A stretch of 64,000 nucleotides of DNA, taken from NCBI GenBank assembly GCA_012517765.1, contig JAAYUI010000003.1, positions 1 to 64,000 of the forward strand, given 5' to 3'. Below the pieces are notes generated by a model. It was not told the origin of the DNA. It ran no database searches and was given only the letters and a program-made list of their open reading frames with translations. Below, one piece after another: positions 1 to 8,302 of the stretch (positions are counted from its first letter, which is position 1; the number at the start of each line of letters is the position of its first letter). This DNA is from Caldisericales bacterium. Lineage in GTDB: Bacteria; Caldisericota; Caldisericia; JAAYUI01. The position numbers and the translations under genes are program-made.

Positions 1-1
1 A

Positions 2-73
2 ACCAGTGTCAATATAAATGGAAATGGAAACCAACAATATAATCTCACATTTGTAAAAAATATTGATATATAG
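2..73 (+). CDS. C-terminal end of an unrecognised protein (5' partial)
   Basis: Reading from base 2 gives 23 open codons ending in TAG at 71-73. The peptide is polar and Asn/Gln-rich (it contains NGNGNQQYNLTF), which would fit the last strand of a secreted or phage-like beta-rich protein. It converges on the minus-strand gene ending at 88, with 14 bases between. The stretch is too short and too AT-rich for family assignment, and chance openness is a real alternative. Confidence 0.25.
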   Translation, partial: TSVNINGNGNQQYNLTFVKNIDI

Positions 74-87
74 TATTGGTCTAATGT

Positions 88-432
88 TTATGAATACTGT
101 ATGTTATGTGAATTAGCGCTTATTAAAACCGATAAGCGCCTGTTTATATTATTATATTGTCTATTGATATCTTTAGATTGATACAATTTATGATCTGAAA
201 TAAATAGTAAATTTTTTGAGACCATTCTTTTGAAGATAACATCAAGAGTTAATTGAGGGATGTTTATATTAAAATCCTTGGAGATGTAATTCTTAATATT
301 ATCTGTAGAAATGGGATTTGTATCATATTTTATAATAACATATGAAACTAAAGGTATAAAAGTATCTAAATATTGAGATTTATTTTCATTCCATAAAAGA
401 TTTGTTAATAAAAATGATTCTATTGTTTGCAT
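88..432 (-). CDS. Unrecognised 114-aa protein, AT-rich, possibly truncated
   Basis: The ATG at 432 is preceded by a good ribosome site (GGAAGGA, about 6 bases upstream), so translation is likely. The 114-aa product is helical, rich in Asn, Ile and Lys, and has the look of a winged-helix-type N-terminal domain (region IPQLTLDVIFKRMVSKNLL, residues about 58-76). I do not recognise the family. The reading stops soon after this domain, in very AT-rich DNA, so the gene may be the surviving front part of a longer accessory gene. Base composition differs strongly from the rest of the window, which suggests transferred DNA. It points away from the RibD-like gene at 490. Confidence 0.5.
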   Translation of the reverse strand: MQTIESFLLTNLLWNENKSQYLDTFIPLVSYVIIKYDTNPISTDNIKNYISKDFNINIPQLTLDVIFKRMVSKNLLFISDHKLYQSKDINRQYNNINRRLSVLISANSHNIQYS

Positions 433-489
433 TAGATCCTTCCACTTCTAGTAGTGTATTTTGCCATCTGATGCATTATCATTTAACTA

Positions 490-1131
490 ATGGTGGTAAC
501 TTATTCAATAGTAGCAGTAGATTCTGGAATATCAATTCCCGACCCCAACATCGGCCTGTTCTATTCCCTCGTGGGGACATGGAAAGAGGACGCAACGCTG
601 TGCGGGAGCGAAACGGCCCTGAAATCCGGAACACCTGAGGATGACGCTTCGGCCATCAGCTCTGCGCGCGCCTTGCCGGTTGACCGTTCAAAGGCCGTGC
701 TTGCCGTCTGCGACAGCAGGGGCAGAGTAAAATGCTGGGCAAACCTCAAGCTTTCCGGCTACTGGGGCGAGTTTGTCGCGCTCTGCTCGAAGGCCACGCC
801 AAAAGAGCACCTGGATTATCTAGGTTCGGTTGGTGTGAAGGTGATTGTCGAGGGCGAGGACAAAGTTGACCTTGTGAAGGCGCTTGCCGCGCTGGAGCGG
901 GATTTTGGCGCAAAGACCGTGCGCGTCGACAGCGGCGGGACGCTCAACGGCGTGCTTTTGGGGCTTGGCCTTGTTGACGAGGTGAGTTTGCTGGTCCAGC
1001 CGGTCATTGCCGGTGGCAACGGCCCCTCGTTTGCGAAACTGCCGGCGACGACCAATATTCCTCTGGAGCTGATTTCTTGCCAGACACTCGAGGGCGGGTA
1101 TGTCTGGCTGAGGTATAGGGTTTTGAAGTAG
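490..1131 (+). CDS. RibD C-terminal-domain / dihydrofolate-reductase-like reductase
   Basis: The 213-aa protein has the RibD C-terminal (DHFR-like) fold. Visible are the motif PDPNIGLFYSL near residue 18, the nucleotide-region pattern TVRVDSGGTLNGVLL (about 145-160), and the end segment DEVSLLVQPVIAGG. Stand-alone proteins of this family reduce pyrimidine or pteridine-like substrates with NAD(P)H; the substrate here cannot be told. Length fits the family. The start is taken as ATG 490, although GTG 493 is possible and no strong ribosome site is visible. The first 50 or so bases are AT-rich like the upstream DNA, while the remainder is clearly more GC-rich than the genes to the right. It stands alone and is followed by a palindrome and hairpin repeats, and may be transferred. 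Confidence 0.8.
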   Translation: MVVTYSIVAVDSGISIPDPNIGLFYSLVGTWKEDATLCGSETALKSGTPEDDASAISSARALPVDRSKAVLAVCDSRGRVKCWANLKLSGYWGEFVALCSKATPKEHLDYLGSVGVKVIVEGEDKVDLVKALAALERDFGAKTVRVDSGGTLNGVLLGLGLVDEVSLLVQPVIAGGNGPSFAKLPATTNIPLELISCQTLEGGYVWLRYRVLK

Positions 1132-1137
1132 TTTTTT

Positions 1138-1155
1138 GGTGGTTTTAAAACCACC
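1138..1155. terminator. Perfect 18-bp palindrome after the RibD-like gene
   Basis: GGTGGTTTT is followed directly by AAAACCACC, a perfect inverted repeat starting 6 bases after the stop codon. It lacks a GC-rich stem with a T tract, so terminator function is possible but not certain. Confidence 0.4.
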
Positions 1156-1165
1156 TCACCCCTAC

Positions 1166-1216
1166 CCCTCTCCTGCTAGGAGAGGGAAAAATAGTACTCC
1201 TCCTGGTAGGAGAAGG
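1166..1216. repeat. Tandem hairpin repeat (two copies)
   Basis: The first copy is a perfect 9-bp stem CCCTCTCCT / AGGAGAGGG with a GCT loop at 1166-1186, followed by AAAAAT. A second, degenerate copy (stem based on CTCCT / AGGAG, loop GGT) lies at about 1196-1216. The CACCCCTACCCCTCTCC style is typical of short interspersed non-coding repeats. The rest of 1132-1280 holds no gene. Confidence 0.55.
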
Positions 1217-1280
1217 AAAACATTGTTGGTGATGAAAACTTCCTGAAAGAGGGCGGGTTTTAATAGAAAAGTGAAGGGTT

Positions 1281-1634
1281 TTGCGTAAAATTGCTGATAT
1301 GTGGACAGATGAATTTCCAGGCGCGATGACGGTTTGTGATAAAGAGGGCAGAATCCTCTATATGAACCAGAAAGCCATGAAGACCTTTGAAGGTGACGGC
1401 GGAACCTCGCTTATTGGTCGAAATGTCCTGGACTGCCACCCTGAGCCATCAAAGTCAAAGCTTGCCAAAATGATTGCTGAAGGCACAAAAAATGTTTATA
1501 CAATCGAGAAGAACGGCACAAAAAAGATGATCTACCAGTCGCCGTGGTATGAAAATGGTGTTTATATGGGTTTTGTAGAGCTTTCGCTGGAGGTTCCTTT
1601 TGAGATGCCGCATTTTGTGAGGGACAAGAAGTGA
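1281..1634 (+). CDS. Small PAS-domain protein
   Basis: The 117-aa product is essentially one PAS domain: the opening strand around PGAMTVCDKEGRILYMNQKA, then SLIGRNVLDCHPE, a helix with KLAKMIAEGTKN, and closing strands with the pattern KKMIYQSPWYENGVYMGFVE. This matches small stand-alone PAS proteins that sense a ligand or redox state. No output domain is present, so it would act through a partner. Start is TTG 1281 with GAAGGG just upstream; ATG 1299 is an alternative. Its last bases overlap the next start by 4, so it is translationally coupled to the glyoxalase-fold gene. Confidence 0.75.
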   Translation: MRKIADMWTDEFPGAMTVCDKEGRILYMNQKAMKTFEGDGGTSLIGRNVLDCHPEPSKSKLAKMIAEGTKNVYTIEKNGTKKMIYQSPWYENGVYMGFVELSLEVPFEMPHFVRDKK

Positions 1635-2083
1635 CCGAATTTGAAAACGAAATATATCCGATGCCATGTTTTGCAACACTTTCCGTGAATGATGTCGCCT
1701 CCTCAGTCGATTTTTATTGCGACAAACTGGGATTCAAAAAGATATTTTTCATGGAGGGGCCAAGCGGCGAGACTTCTCTGGCGCACCTTCGCTGGGCAAT
1801 GTACGCCGATTTGCTGGTTGTGCCTGGCAAGCAGGAGGCTGATGGACAGAAGGGTTTTGGCATCTCACTGACTTTTGCATGCGGCAGGGCCTCTGTTGAT
1901 GAATTGGCCAAGAGATTGACAAAGGCTGGTCTTGAATTTTCAGGGCCAACCATCACCCCATGGAATGCAAAAGAATTGAGGATAAAGGACCCAGACGGTT
2001 TCTTGCTGGTTTTTACAGAGCAGGCCGATGCCAGCAAAGATTTTGATGAAGTTATCGGGGACATAAAAAAGGCCCAGGGATAA
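1631..2083 (+). CDS. Glyoxalase / VOC superfamily protein
   Basis: The 150-aa protein shows the vicinal-oxygen-chelate fold. There is an N-terminal half with ATLSVNDVASSVDFYCDKLGF (positions about 15-35) and a C-terminal half ending ELRIKDPDGFLLVFTE. The family contains glyoxalases, dioxygenases and bleomycin-type resistance proteins; the substrate cannot be inferred. The start is GTG 1631, overlapping the PAS stop by 4 bases, so the two genes form a small operon. It ends 3 bases before the end of the convergent kinase gene, with no terminator between them. Confidence 0.82.
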   Translation: MTEFENEIYPMPCFATLSVNDVASSVDFYCDKLGFKKIFFMEGPSGETSLAHLRWAMYADLLVVPGKQEADGQKGFGISLTFACGRASVDELAKRLTKAGLEFSGPTITPWNAKELRIKDPDGFLLVFTEQADASKDFDEVIGDIKKAQG

Positions 2084-2086
2084 ATC

Positions 2087-5000
2087 TTAAGTTACATCGA
2101 AGGTGGATTTTTTTACTATCCCGCTCCTGATGTTCATTTTTATGATCTCGGCTGTCCTTTTCAATTTTGTGCTGAGGTTTGGTTTTTTCAACTCATCACA
2201 CATTTGAACGGCAATCTCAAGGTATCTTGATGTTTCAGTCTGGTGCTGTTTCAAATTGTCCTGGTCATAATTGGTCATTATTGCATGATAGATTGAGTAG
2301 GCCAGCGCAACGTTGAACGACTGACACCTTGCCCCCGATGAAAGTGAGCCAAGGAAAGCCTGATCAAGTGACTCTTTTGCCGTTTTGGCCATCTCACCCT
2401 GCCATTGTGGAGTTATTGGGATTATGTTGCTCTTTTTGGTTTTCTGGAGGTTTTCAAGAAGCAGGTTGCAGGCGGCCTGAGCTGTCAGTAATCCAAGTTC
2501 GCAAGAATAATAGGGTGTCCGAACGGCCTGTTTCATCTTTTCCAAGGTGGATTTTATAAGTGCTATGGTTTTTCTGTGCTCGTTCTGATGTTCGAGGAGT
2601 TTTATATTCAGGATGGCAAGCGCCATTTTTTGCTCAAAATCCAGACAGCTGACTGAATTTAGGGCTTCATCCATCAGGTCTTGGCATTTTTTCAGTTGTT
2701 CCTCTTCAAATGCAATCTGTGCCTCGATCACGATTGATGGTCTTATTGGAAGTTCTGGCACCCTTTTTTCAATGTCTTTTGCCCTTTGCAGATAGAATTT
2801 TGCGCCTTCTTTATCGCCATCTTCCATGTTAAATTGTGCCATTTTGATTAGGAATCTGCATGTTTGCATTTTTTGGCCAGTGAGGGTCGAGATTTCGATT
2901 GCCCTTTCCATTAGCCTTCTGACAGAGTCCAGATCGCACTGGTTATGTTTTATAATTGAATCTATATATATTGCTACGGCCAAAAGTGGTTGCGAATCCA
3001 TTTTAAAAGAAAGCTCTTTGGCCTTTGTGCTATTTTTGACAATTTCATCCATGTTGCCCTCGGCTATTGCCAGCAGGGTCTTGAGGTGTAGAAATCTTGC
3101 CTCCATTCTTGCCCATGATGTATCTGCAAATCCTGTTGGAATTTCATCTAGCATGCTGGAGGAACCGGAAAAATCCCCATGGAAATATTTTGCATAAGCG
3201 AGGTTGAGCATTGCTTTGGTTTTTAGGTTTGCATTTTTTGATCTGATGGCTGAATCGAAAGATTTGATAGCATGCATCAACATCTGTCCGAAATCATAAT
3301 CTTTCATGTTGATGGACTCCTGAAGGTGGAGTTTTATCAGTTTTTCGTCATCATCATTTCTTCCAACAAGCCTGTAGGCCTCTTGTGTTTTTTGTTGTGC
3401 TTCGAAAAATTTTGCCTGATTTGCCTGCAGATCGGAAATGGCAAGGAGGATTTCAGATTCGGAGTCTGTGTTTATGCCTGCTTTTTTAAGTGCGTTCAGT
3501 ACTCCGGACAGGGTTTTCTCTGCCTCGTCAAATTTGCCCTGGAGTTTCATTATTTTTGCAAGCCTGAGTGAAGATGCTGTTTCAAGGGAAGAATCGGATG
3601 TCCTGATTGAAATTTCAAGCGCTTTTCTGGCATACTCAAGGGCCTGTTTTATGGCAAATTGCGATTCTGATGCAACTGATGCCGAGAGAAGAACTGGGAT
3701 TGCCATTACTGGGTTTGATCCACCCAATAGGTGTCCAATCAGCTCGTCAACATTTATGCCATTGTCGATTGTTTGTTTTTTATGAAGGTATTTCGAACAT
3801 TTATCATGAGAAGAAATAATCACTTTTGAGCTCGTTTCCTCCAGGAGCCTCTCTCTGATCTGGTTCTCAATAAACCTGTATTTATAGCCGCCAGCAACCT
3901 TAAATGTTGAAAGCACCATTGAGCTTATGCCTTCGTCAAGCATTTCTTCAACATCGGTTTCTTCCAAAGAAGTTATTGAAAGCAGCATCTGTTCGTCGAA
4001 TGTCTCGCCAATCACTGCGGCTTCACAAAGCATCGCTTTCAGTTTTGGATTAAGGCAGTCAACTCTCCATGAAGCCAGTTCCCTGATGTCAGAAGGAAGA
4101 TCATCAGGAGATATTTTTCTTGTTTCATGAGTGTTTTTTATATAACCCCTGCAGGCCATTCCGGAGAGTGTTTGCAGAAGGTGCGTGGCATTGCCCCTGG
4201 AGTTGCCGACAAGCAGATCTCTGGTTTCGTTCGAAATATTTTCAAGACCGATTACTGCATCAATAAGTTCTATTGTTTCAGCTGGCGAAAAAGGTTTCAG
4301 CTGGACTGTCTGAATATGCTCCGAAAGTGCCATCTCGTCTGCCAGGTTTTGAAATGGCATCCTGCTGTCTGGTGAACTGGACATCAGAAGGGTCATTCTT
4401 GAACCAAGCATTTTGCTTGCCATTCGGAATATTGTTTCAAGGCTGGCCTGATCACACCACTGTGCATCATCGATGGCAACAAGAAATCTTCCTTTCTGGT
4501 TGCATTCATCCATAAGCCACTTGATTGCTTCAGGGATCAATGGGTTGTATGAGCGATTGTCTTTAGGAATACCTGAGTTGTTTCCAATCAGCAATCTTTC
4601 TGCAATATTGGGACACAATAATGCAAAAATGTTTTTGTGCGGTGATTTTCCAAAAGTCCCAAATCCAAGCTCAAGTGCTGCTTCACATATGAGCTGGCCC
4701 AATACTCCACAGGATTTGTTTTTGCCAATTTTCTCGCATGTCGCAAATAGAACTGGCATGTCCTGGGATCTTGCGAGACTTGCCATCTCCTGCATTATCC
4801 TTGTTTTACCAATGCCATGCCCACCATCAATCATGAACATCTTCAGACTGGCATCCTCTGAAAGTACTGCCGATTTCATCAGATCAAGTTCCGTGTTTCT
4901 CCCGACCAGAAGACCATGGTTTATTATTGAGCCTGATTTGCCAATAATGCTTTTTCCTTGCTCCTGATCTCTTTGGGTCTGTTCAAGGATCCTCAGTACA

Positions 5001-5764
5001 TCCTTGATATTGCATGGCCTTGATTTTGGGTTTTTTCTCAGGAGTCTCCTGATAAGATTGTCAAGTGATACCGGAATTTTGGGATTATAGTTTGAGATTG
5101 GTGTTGGCTGGAGGTTCTGTATCTGCCAGATCAGGTTTGATACCCTTGTGTCAATGAAGGGCGCTCTTCCAGTACAAAGATAATACCCAATCAGGCCAAG
5201 ACTGTAGAGGTTCGAGCTGATTGTCCTTTCTTCGTTACGCAGTATCTCCGGGATCATCCAGGCAACCTCGTTGGTTACATCTGTTACTTTCATCTGCTTG
5301 AGGCTGGTCTGGTCAGAAGAGAGTCTTATAAAATCGAAGATTTTTATGTTGCAATCCTCATCGACAATGTAAATGTTGTCCGGTTTCAGGTCTGTCAGTA
5401 TGATGTCTTTTTCATGAAGACAATCAATTGCATTTGCAACATTGATCATGACTTTCACAATTTTTTCCTGATTTAATTTTACCCTGGAAAGCTTTTCACC
5501 CTCTACAAGCTCATATGCTATGTATTTCCCGCCATCGCATTCACCCCATTCGATTATTTTCACAATACCAGGGCTATTGGCCTGTTTTATTGTTGCAAGT
5601 TCATTTTCAAATTGCACCCATCTGGGTGCTTTTTTTGATGAAAGCATGATTGTTCTGATCAAAACGTTTTCCCCGCTCTCAGTGTCGAGTGCCAGATATA
5701 TCTCATCCTGTGCGGGCAATCTTGATTTTAGCCTGAATCTTTCCCCTAATACCCTCTCGTTCAT
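2087..5764 (-). CDS. Ser/Thr kinase-like domain + AAA-type ATPase + TPR regulator
   Basis: This 1225-aa protein has three parts. Residues about 10-265 are a protein-kinase fold: alpha-C Glu54, catalytic-loop TDLKPDN (Asp125, Lys127, Asn130), DFG-equivalent DFI (144-146), and a WMIPE segment. Residues about 285-600 are a STAND/AAA ATPase with Walker A GGHGIGKT at 314-321 and Walker B FLVAIDDAQW. The remainder is TPR-like helical repeats. This is the PknK-like signalling architecture. Oddly, the glycine-rich loop is unrecognisable, the beta-3 lysine position reads VLIRTI (Arg37), and the Gly of DFG is Ile, so kinase activity is doubtful. The start is ATG 5764. It is divergent from a PP2C phosphatase, its probable functional partner. 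Confidence 0.85.
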   Translation of the reverse strand: MNERVLGERFRLKSRLPAQDEIYLALDTESGENVLIRTIMLSSKKAPRWVQFENELATIKQANSPGIVKIIEWGECDGGKYIAYELVEGEKLSRVKLNQEKIVKVMINVANAIDCLHEKDIILTDLKPDNIYIVDEDCNIKIFDFIRLSSDQTSLKQMKVTDVTNEVAWMIPEILRNEERTISSNLYSLGLIGYYLCTGRAPFIDTRVSNLIWQIQNLQPTPISNYNPKIPVSLDNLIRRLLRKNPKSRPCNIKDVLRILEQTQRDQEQGKSIIGKSGSIINHGLLVGRNTELDLMKSAVLSEDASLKMFMIDGGHGIGKTRIMQEMASLARSQDMPVLFATCEKIGKNKSCGVLGQLICEAALELGFGTFGKSPHKNIFALLCPNIAERLLIGNNSGIPKDNRSYNPLIPEAIKWLMDECNQKGRFLVAIDDAQWCDQASLETIFRMASKMLGSRMTLLMSSSPDSRMPFQNLADEMALSEHIQTVQLKPFSPAETIELIDAVIGLENISNETRDLLVGNSRGNATHLLQTLSGMACRGYIKNTHETRKISPDDLPSDIRELASWRVDCLNPKLKAMLCEAAVIGETFDEQMLLSITSLEETDVEEMLDEGISSMVLSTFKVAGGYKYRFIENQIRERLLEETSSKVIISSHDKCSKYLHKKQTIDNGINVDELIGHLLGGSNPVMAIPVLLSASVASESQFAIKQALEYARKALEISIRTSDSSLETASSLRLAKIMKLQGKFDEAEKTLSGVLNALKKAGINTDSESEILLAISDLQANQAKFFEAQQKTQEAYRLVGRNDDDEKLIKLHLQESINMKDYDFGQMLMHAIKSFDSAIRSKNANLKTKAMLNLAYAKYFHGDFSGSSSMLDEIPTGFADTSWARMEARFLHLKTLLAIAEGNMDEIVKNSTKAKELSFKMDSQPLLAVAIYIDSIIKHNQCDLDSVRRLMERAIEISTLTGQKMQTCRFLIKMAQFNMEDGDKEGAKFYLQRAKDIEKRVPELPIRPSIVIEAQIAFEEEQLKKCQDLMDEALNSVSCLDFEQKMALAILNIKLLEHQNEHRKTIALIKSTLEKMKQAVRTPYYSCELGLLTAQAACNLLLENLQKTKKSNIIPITPQWQGEMAKTAKESLDQAFLGSLSSGARCQSFNVALAYSIYHAIMTNYDQDNLKQHQTETSRYLEIAVQMCDELKKPNLSTKLKRTAEIIKMNIRSGIVKKSTFDVT

Positions 5765-5812
5765 GGTTGGTATTTATTTTATATATTATTGTCTTTTGCG
5801 CAATTATGTATC

Positions 5813-5841
5813 TTGAATTTACTCGAAACACACACTAGGCT
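5813..5841 (+). promoter_or_regulatory. Promoter of the PP2C gene, probably leaderless
   Basis: TTGAAT (5813-5818), a 17-base spacer, then TAGGCT (5836-5841). Transcription would begin about at the ATG (5846) or GTG (5849) start codon, leaving no room for a ribosome site. Confidence 0.5.
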
Positions 5842-5845
5842 ACAA

Positions 5846-6637
5846 ATGGTGAATATCGTTTGGGCGAGCCTTTCTGATACCGGTAAAGTAAAAGATAACA
5901 ATGAAGACCATTATGCCATTATTTCACCCCAATATCCAGAGTTTCCATATATCTTTGCGATATCTGATGGTGTTGGTGGCAGAAAAGGTGGTGATCTTGC
6001 TTCAGCAAAGGCAATCCAGATAATAAGTGATTATTTTGTCTGGCACTTGTCAGAATCGCAAGGTGCACCTGAAATTGCCCAAAAAGCCTTTGAGGTTGCG
6101 AACAGCGAATTGAGGCTGGCCGGATCTTTGAATGCAGAATTAAACGGTATGGGGACAACTGTTGTTTTTGCGGCCCTTTTTGATGATACCCTCCAAATAA
6201 CATGGATAGGGGATTCGAGGGCGTACATTGTGAAAAAAAACAATCTTGAGCAGATTACAGTTGACCACACTCTGCCGAATGAGCTGTTAAAGAGGGGTTC
6301 AATAACTGAAAAACAGCTTAAAAACCATCCCTGCAAACACCATCTTGTGAGGGCCCTTGGTATCGATGAAACGGCAAAACCGGAAATGGTACGATTGCCA
6401 TCACAAGACCTTGAGTGGCTGATATTGTGTACTGACGGGCTCTATGAGCATGTTTCTGATATAGAAATCCAGGGAGCCATCCAGAAATTAAATGACCCAG
6501 CTTTGATCACCAAAAAACTCATTCAGATGGCCCTCTCAAGGGGTGGTACCGACAATGTGACTGTGATTGCGGTGAAGATAATTGACACACAAACAAAAGA
6601 AAACAAGGCCAGCAAAAAGAGGTTTGGTATCTTTTAG
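5846..6637 (+). CDS. PP2C-type Ser/Thr protein phosphatase
   Basis: This is a cytosolic Mn/Mg-dependent phosphatase of about 263 aa. It carries all core PP2C motifs in order: KDNNEDHY, SDGVGGRKGGDLAS, GMGTTVVFA, WIGDSRAYIV, LCTDGLYEHVSD and GGTDNVTVIAVK. The start is chosen at ATG 5846 because the conserved fold begins with WASLSDTGKVKDNNED and a -10-like element sits just upstream. An in-frame ATG at 5789 would add 19 residues unlike the family. It probably reverses phosphorylation by the divergent kinase or other kinases. Its stop codon overlaps that of the convergent zinc-ribbon gene by 4 bases. Confidence 0.92.
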   Translation: MVNIVWASLSDTGKVKDNNEDHYAIISPQYPEFPYIFAISDGVGGRKGGDLASAKAIQIISDYFVWHLSESQGAPEIAQKAFEVANSELRLAGSLNAELNGMGTTVVFAALFDDTLQITWIGDSRAYIVKKNNLEQITVDHTLPNELLKRGSITEKQLKNHPCKHHLVRALGIDETAKPEMVRLPSQDLEWLILCTDGLYEHVSDIEIQGAIQKLNDPALITKKLIQMALSRGGTDNVTVIAVKIIDTQTKENKASKKRFGIF

Positions 6638-7140
6638 GAATCTTTTGGAACGACCCTGACTTCCCCACCACAGTATGGGCATTTTGTTATTGGTTGTGAG
6701 AGTGGTTGTTCCCTCCCGCAATAAATGCACTTTCTTATCATCTTCTTTGGTTTTACAGAATCAAAAATATAATATTGGCCGTCATTTGCCATTTCTGCCC
6801 TACAGTTGCCGGCAGAACAGAGTCTGTCAAGTGATTCAAGCGCCTGCCCCTTGTTTACATAAAGATTTGAGACAACCATTTCAGCAGTCAGTTTTCCGTC
6901 GTATTTTGATGCAAGTCTCAATACATCTGCATCAATGAACGCAGGCGTGTTCTGGTCGACATTTCTTTTTAAAATAGATGAAACAACAAATGCCGCTATT
7001 GCCGCAGCCGCCATGACAAGCGCCGTCATGATGCGCGATGAGTTGGCTGATGACGCAATAAAAAAGAGTATTGAAAGAGCGGCAAGTGCGATGCCTGCAA
7101 CTATCAGAACAACGAAAAAAGTTCTTTTTACAAAGAGCAT
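6634..7140 (-). CDS. Two-TM protein with winged-helix-like and zinc-ribbon domains
   Basis: The 168-aa protein has two hydrophobic segments (about residues 7-30 and 36-57), then a soluble region resembling a small winged helix (ADVLRLASKYDGKLTAEMVV...). It ends in a zinc ribbon CIYCGREQ...CPYCGG with four cysteines spaced CxxC...CxxC. I do not recognise a named family. It is the last gene of the radical SAM operon, starting one base after the stop of the coiled-coil gene. A membrane-tethered metal-binding adaptor that contacts the DUF2207 protein or enzyme is a reasonable inference, not something shown. Confidence 0.75.
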   Translation of the reverse strand: MLFVKRTFFVVLIVAGIALAALSILFFIASSANSSRIMTALVMAAAAIAAFVVSSILKRNVDQNTPAFIDADVLRLASKYDGKLTAEMVVSNLYVNKGQALESLDRLCSAGNCRAEMANDGQYYIFDSVKPKKMIRKCIYCGREQPLSQPITKCPYCGGEVRVVPKDS

Positions 7141-7141
7141 C

Positions 7142-8302
7142 TTATCCTTTCCATGAAGCCGTTGCTTCTTTTATTGAACCTGCAATATCTTCAAACATTC
7201 CCTTGACGCTTGATTCGGTGAGGTTATTTTTGATGATTCCGTCCACTGATTCGGCCAAATCTTTGGGGTTCTCGCAAAGCTTTTTTTCGTCCCTGACCTT
7301 CAATGCTACATCTTTCCAGGCTGAATGGAACTTGATGGCGCTATCTGGGACAGTGATATCAAGCTTTTTCAACGCCTGGTGCATGTTTTGCTCGTCCAGT
7401 AGTCCCTTGAATGTGTTTCTGATATTTGACAGGCCCTCTGATATGCCATTTAGGGAACCCAGTATTGAGGACATTTTTTTAAGACCCTCAACGAGCAGAT
7501 TGGCTTTTTCCTTGTTTTTGGTGATTGCTGTAAAATTTTCATCCAGCTCTTTTGGAAGGCCTGGTTTTCCGGAGAATGATTCAATTGCTGGCCCAAGCGC
7601 TGCCATGAGCACCAGCGAGTCAAAGTTCCCCCGTATCTCGCTTTTTTCCACAAGCAGGCTGGCCACTTCTTTTTGGATTGTCATCCATCTCCGGGTTATC
7701 TCGTTGCATGCAAGCTCTTTGTCTGTGAGGTCTTTTTTCCATGTTTTCCTGACATTTTCTATCTCCGCAGTGAGCTGTTTCAGTCTGTCGAGTGATTTTT
7801 TGTACTCCTTTTCGAGCATCCTTACTTTTGGACCGGCAAACCATCCGCTTATTCCGTCGTATTTTGCCAGCTGCCTGGAAAACAGGAGCGTTTCTTTTTT
7901 GGCCTCCTCTATTTTTGGCTTGAGAGCCTCTTCCTGTTCATTCAGCTCCGGGTTTTCTTTTGAAAGCCCGACCAGCTTCTGGATATTCTTTTCCTCAATT
8001 TCACTGGCTTCCTTGTTCAGTTTTGCCAGTCCCGATTCAATTTTTTCCAGTTTCTCTTTGAAGAGTTTTTCCTGGGTTACTTTTTCTTTTTCGATGGTAC
8101 TTTTGAGGTCATCAGGCAACGAGTCCATTTTGTCTTTTATGAAAACGGCAGACTTCTCCAGCCTGTTTTTTGAGTCCTGGTGCAGCTTTACCAGCTCCGC
8201 ATTGAAAGACTGTTGTGCCTCTTCAAGTTCCGTGTAAAGCTGTTTTATGTCGCCAGTCCATGAATCGACAAGTTTTATTGTGTCTGAAAGGTCAAGCTTC
8301 AT
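7142..8302 (-). CDS. Coiled-coil protein of the radical SAM operon
   Basis: The 386-aa soluble protein has no signal peptide. It has long, highly charged heptad-like segments at about residues 20-60, 75-140 and 165-230, rich in Lys, Glu and Leu. A break around GISGWFAGP and a C-terminal helical domain follow. No catalytic motif or known family is recognised. The start is ATG 8302 with TAGGAGG about 7 bases upstream. It lies inside the last 11 bases of the radical SAM gene, so translation is coupled. Position suggests a scaffold or chaperone for the maturation complex, which is inference. Confidence 0.75.
   Translation of the reverse strand: MKLDLSDTIKLVDSWTGDIKQLYTELEEAQQSFNAELVKLHQDSKNRLEKSAVFIKDKMDSLPDDLKSTIEKEKVTQEKLFKEKLEKIESGLAKLNKEASEIEEKNIQKLVGLSKENPELNEQEEALKPKIEEAKKETLLFSRQLAKYDGISGWFAGPKVRMLEKEYKKSLDRLKQLTAEIENVRKTWKKDLTDKELACNEITRRWMTIQKEVASLLVEKSEIRGNFDSLVLMAALGPAIESFSGKPGLPKELDENFTAITKNKEKANLLVEGLKKMSSILGSLNGISEGLSNIRNTFKGLLDEQNMHQALKKLDITVPDSAIKFHSAWKDVALKVRDEKKLCENPKDLAESVDGIIKNNLTESSVKGMFEDIAGSIKEATASWKG

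Noticed and set aside
402-638. Plus-strand frame across the AT/GC junction
   Set aside because: It overlaps the RibD-like gene in another frame and lacks any family pattern.
7071-8237. Long plus-strand open frame opposite the coiled-coil gene
   Set aside because: Ser/Phe-rich translation with no domain pattern; it is the antisense shadow of a highly charged Lys/Glu coiled-coil gene.
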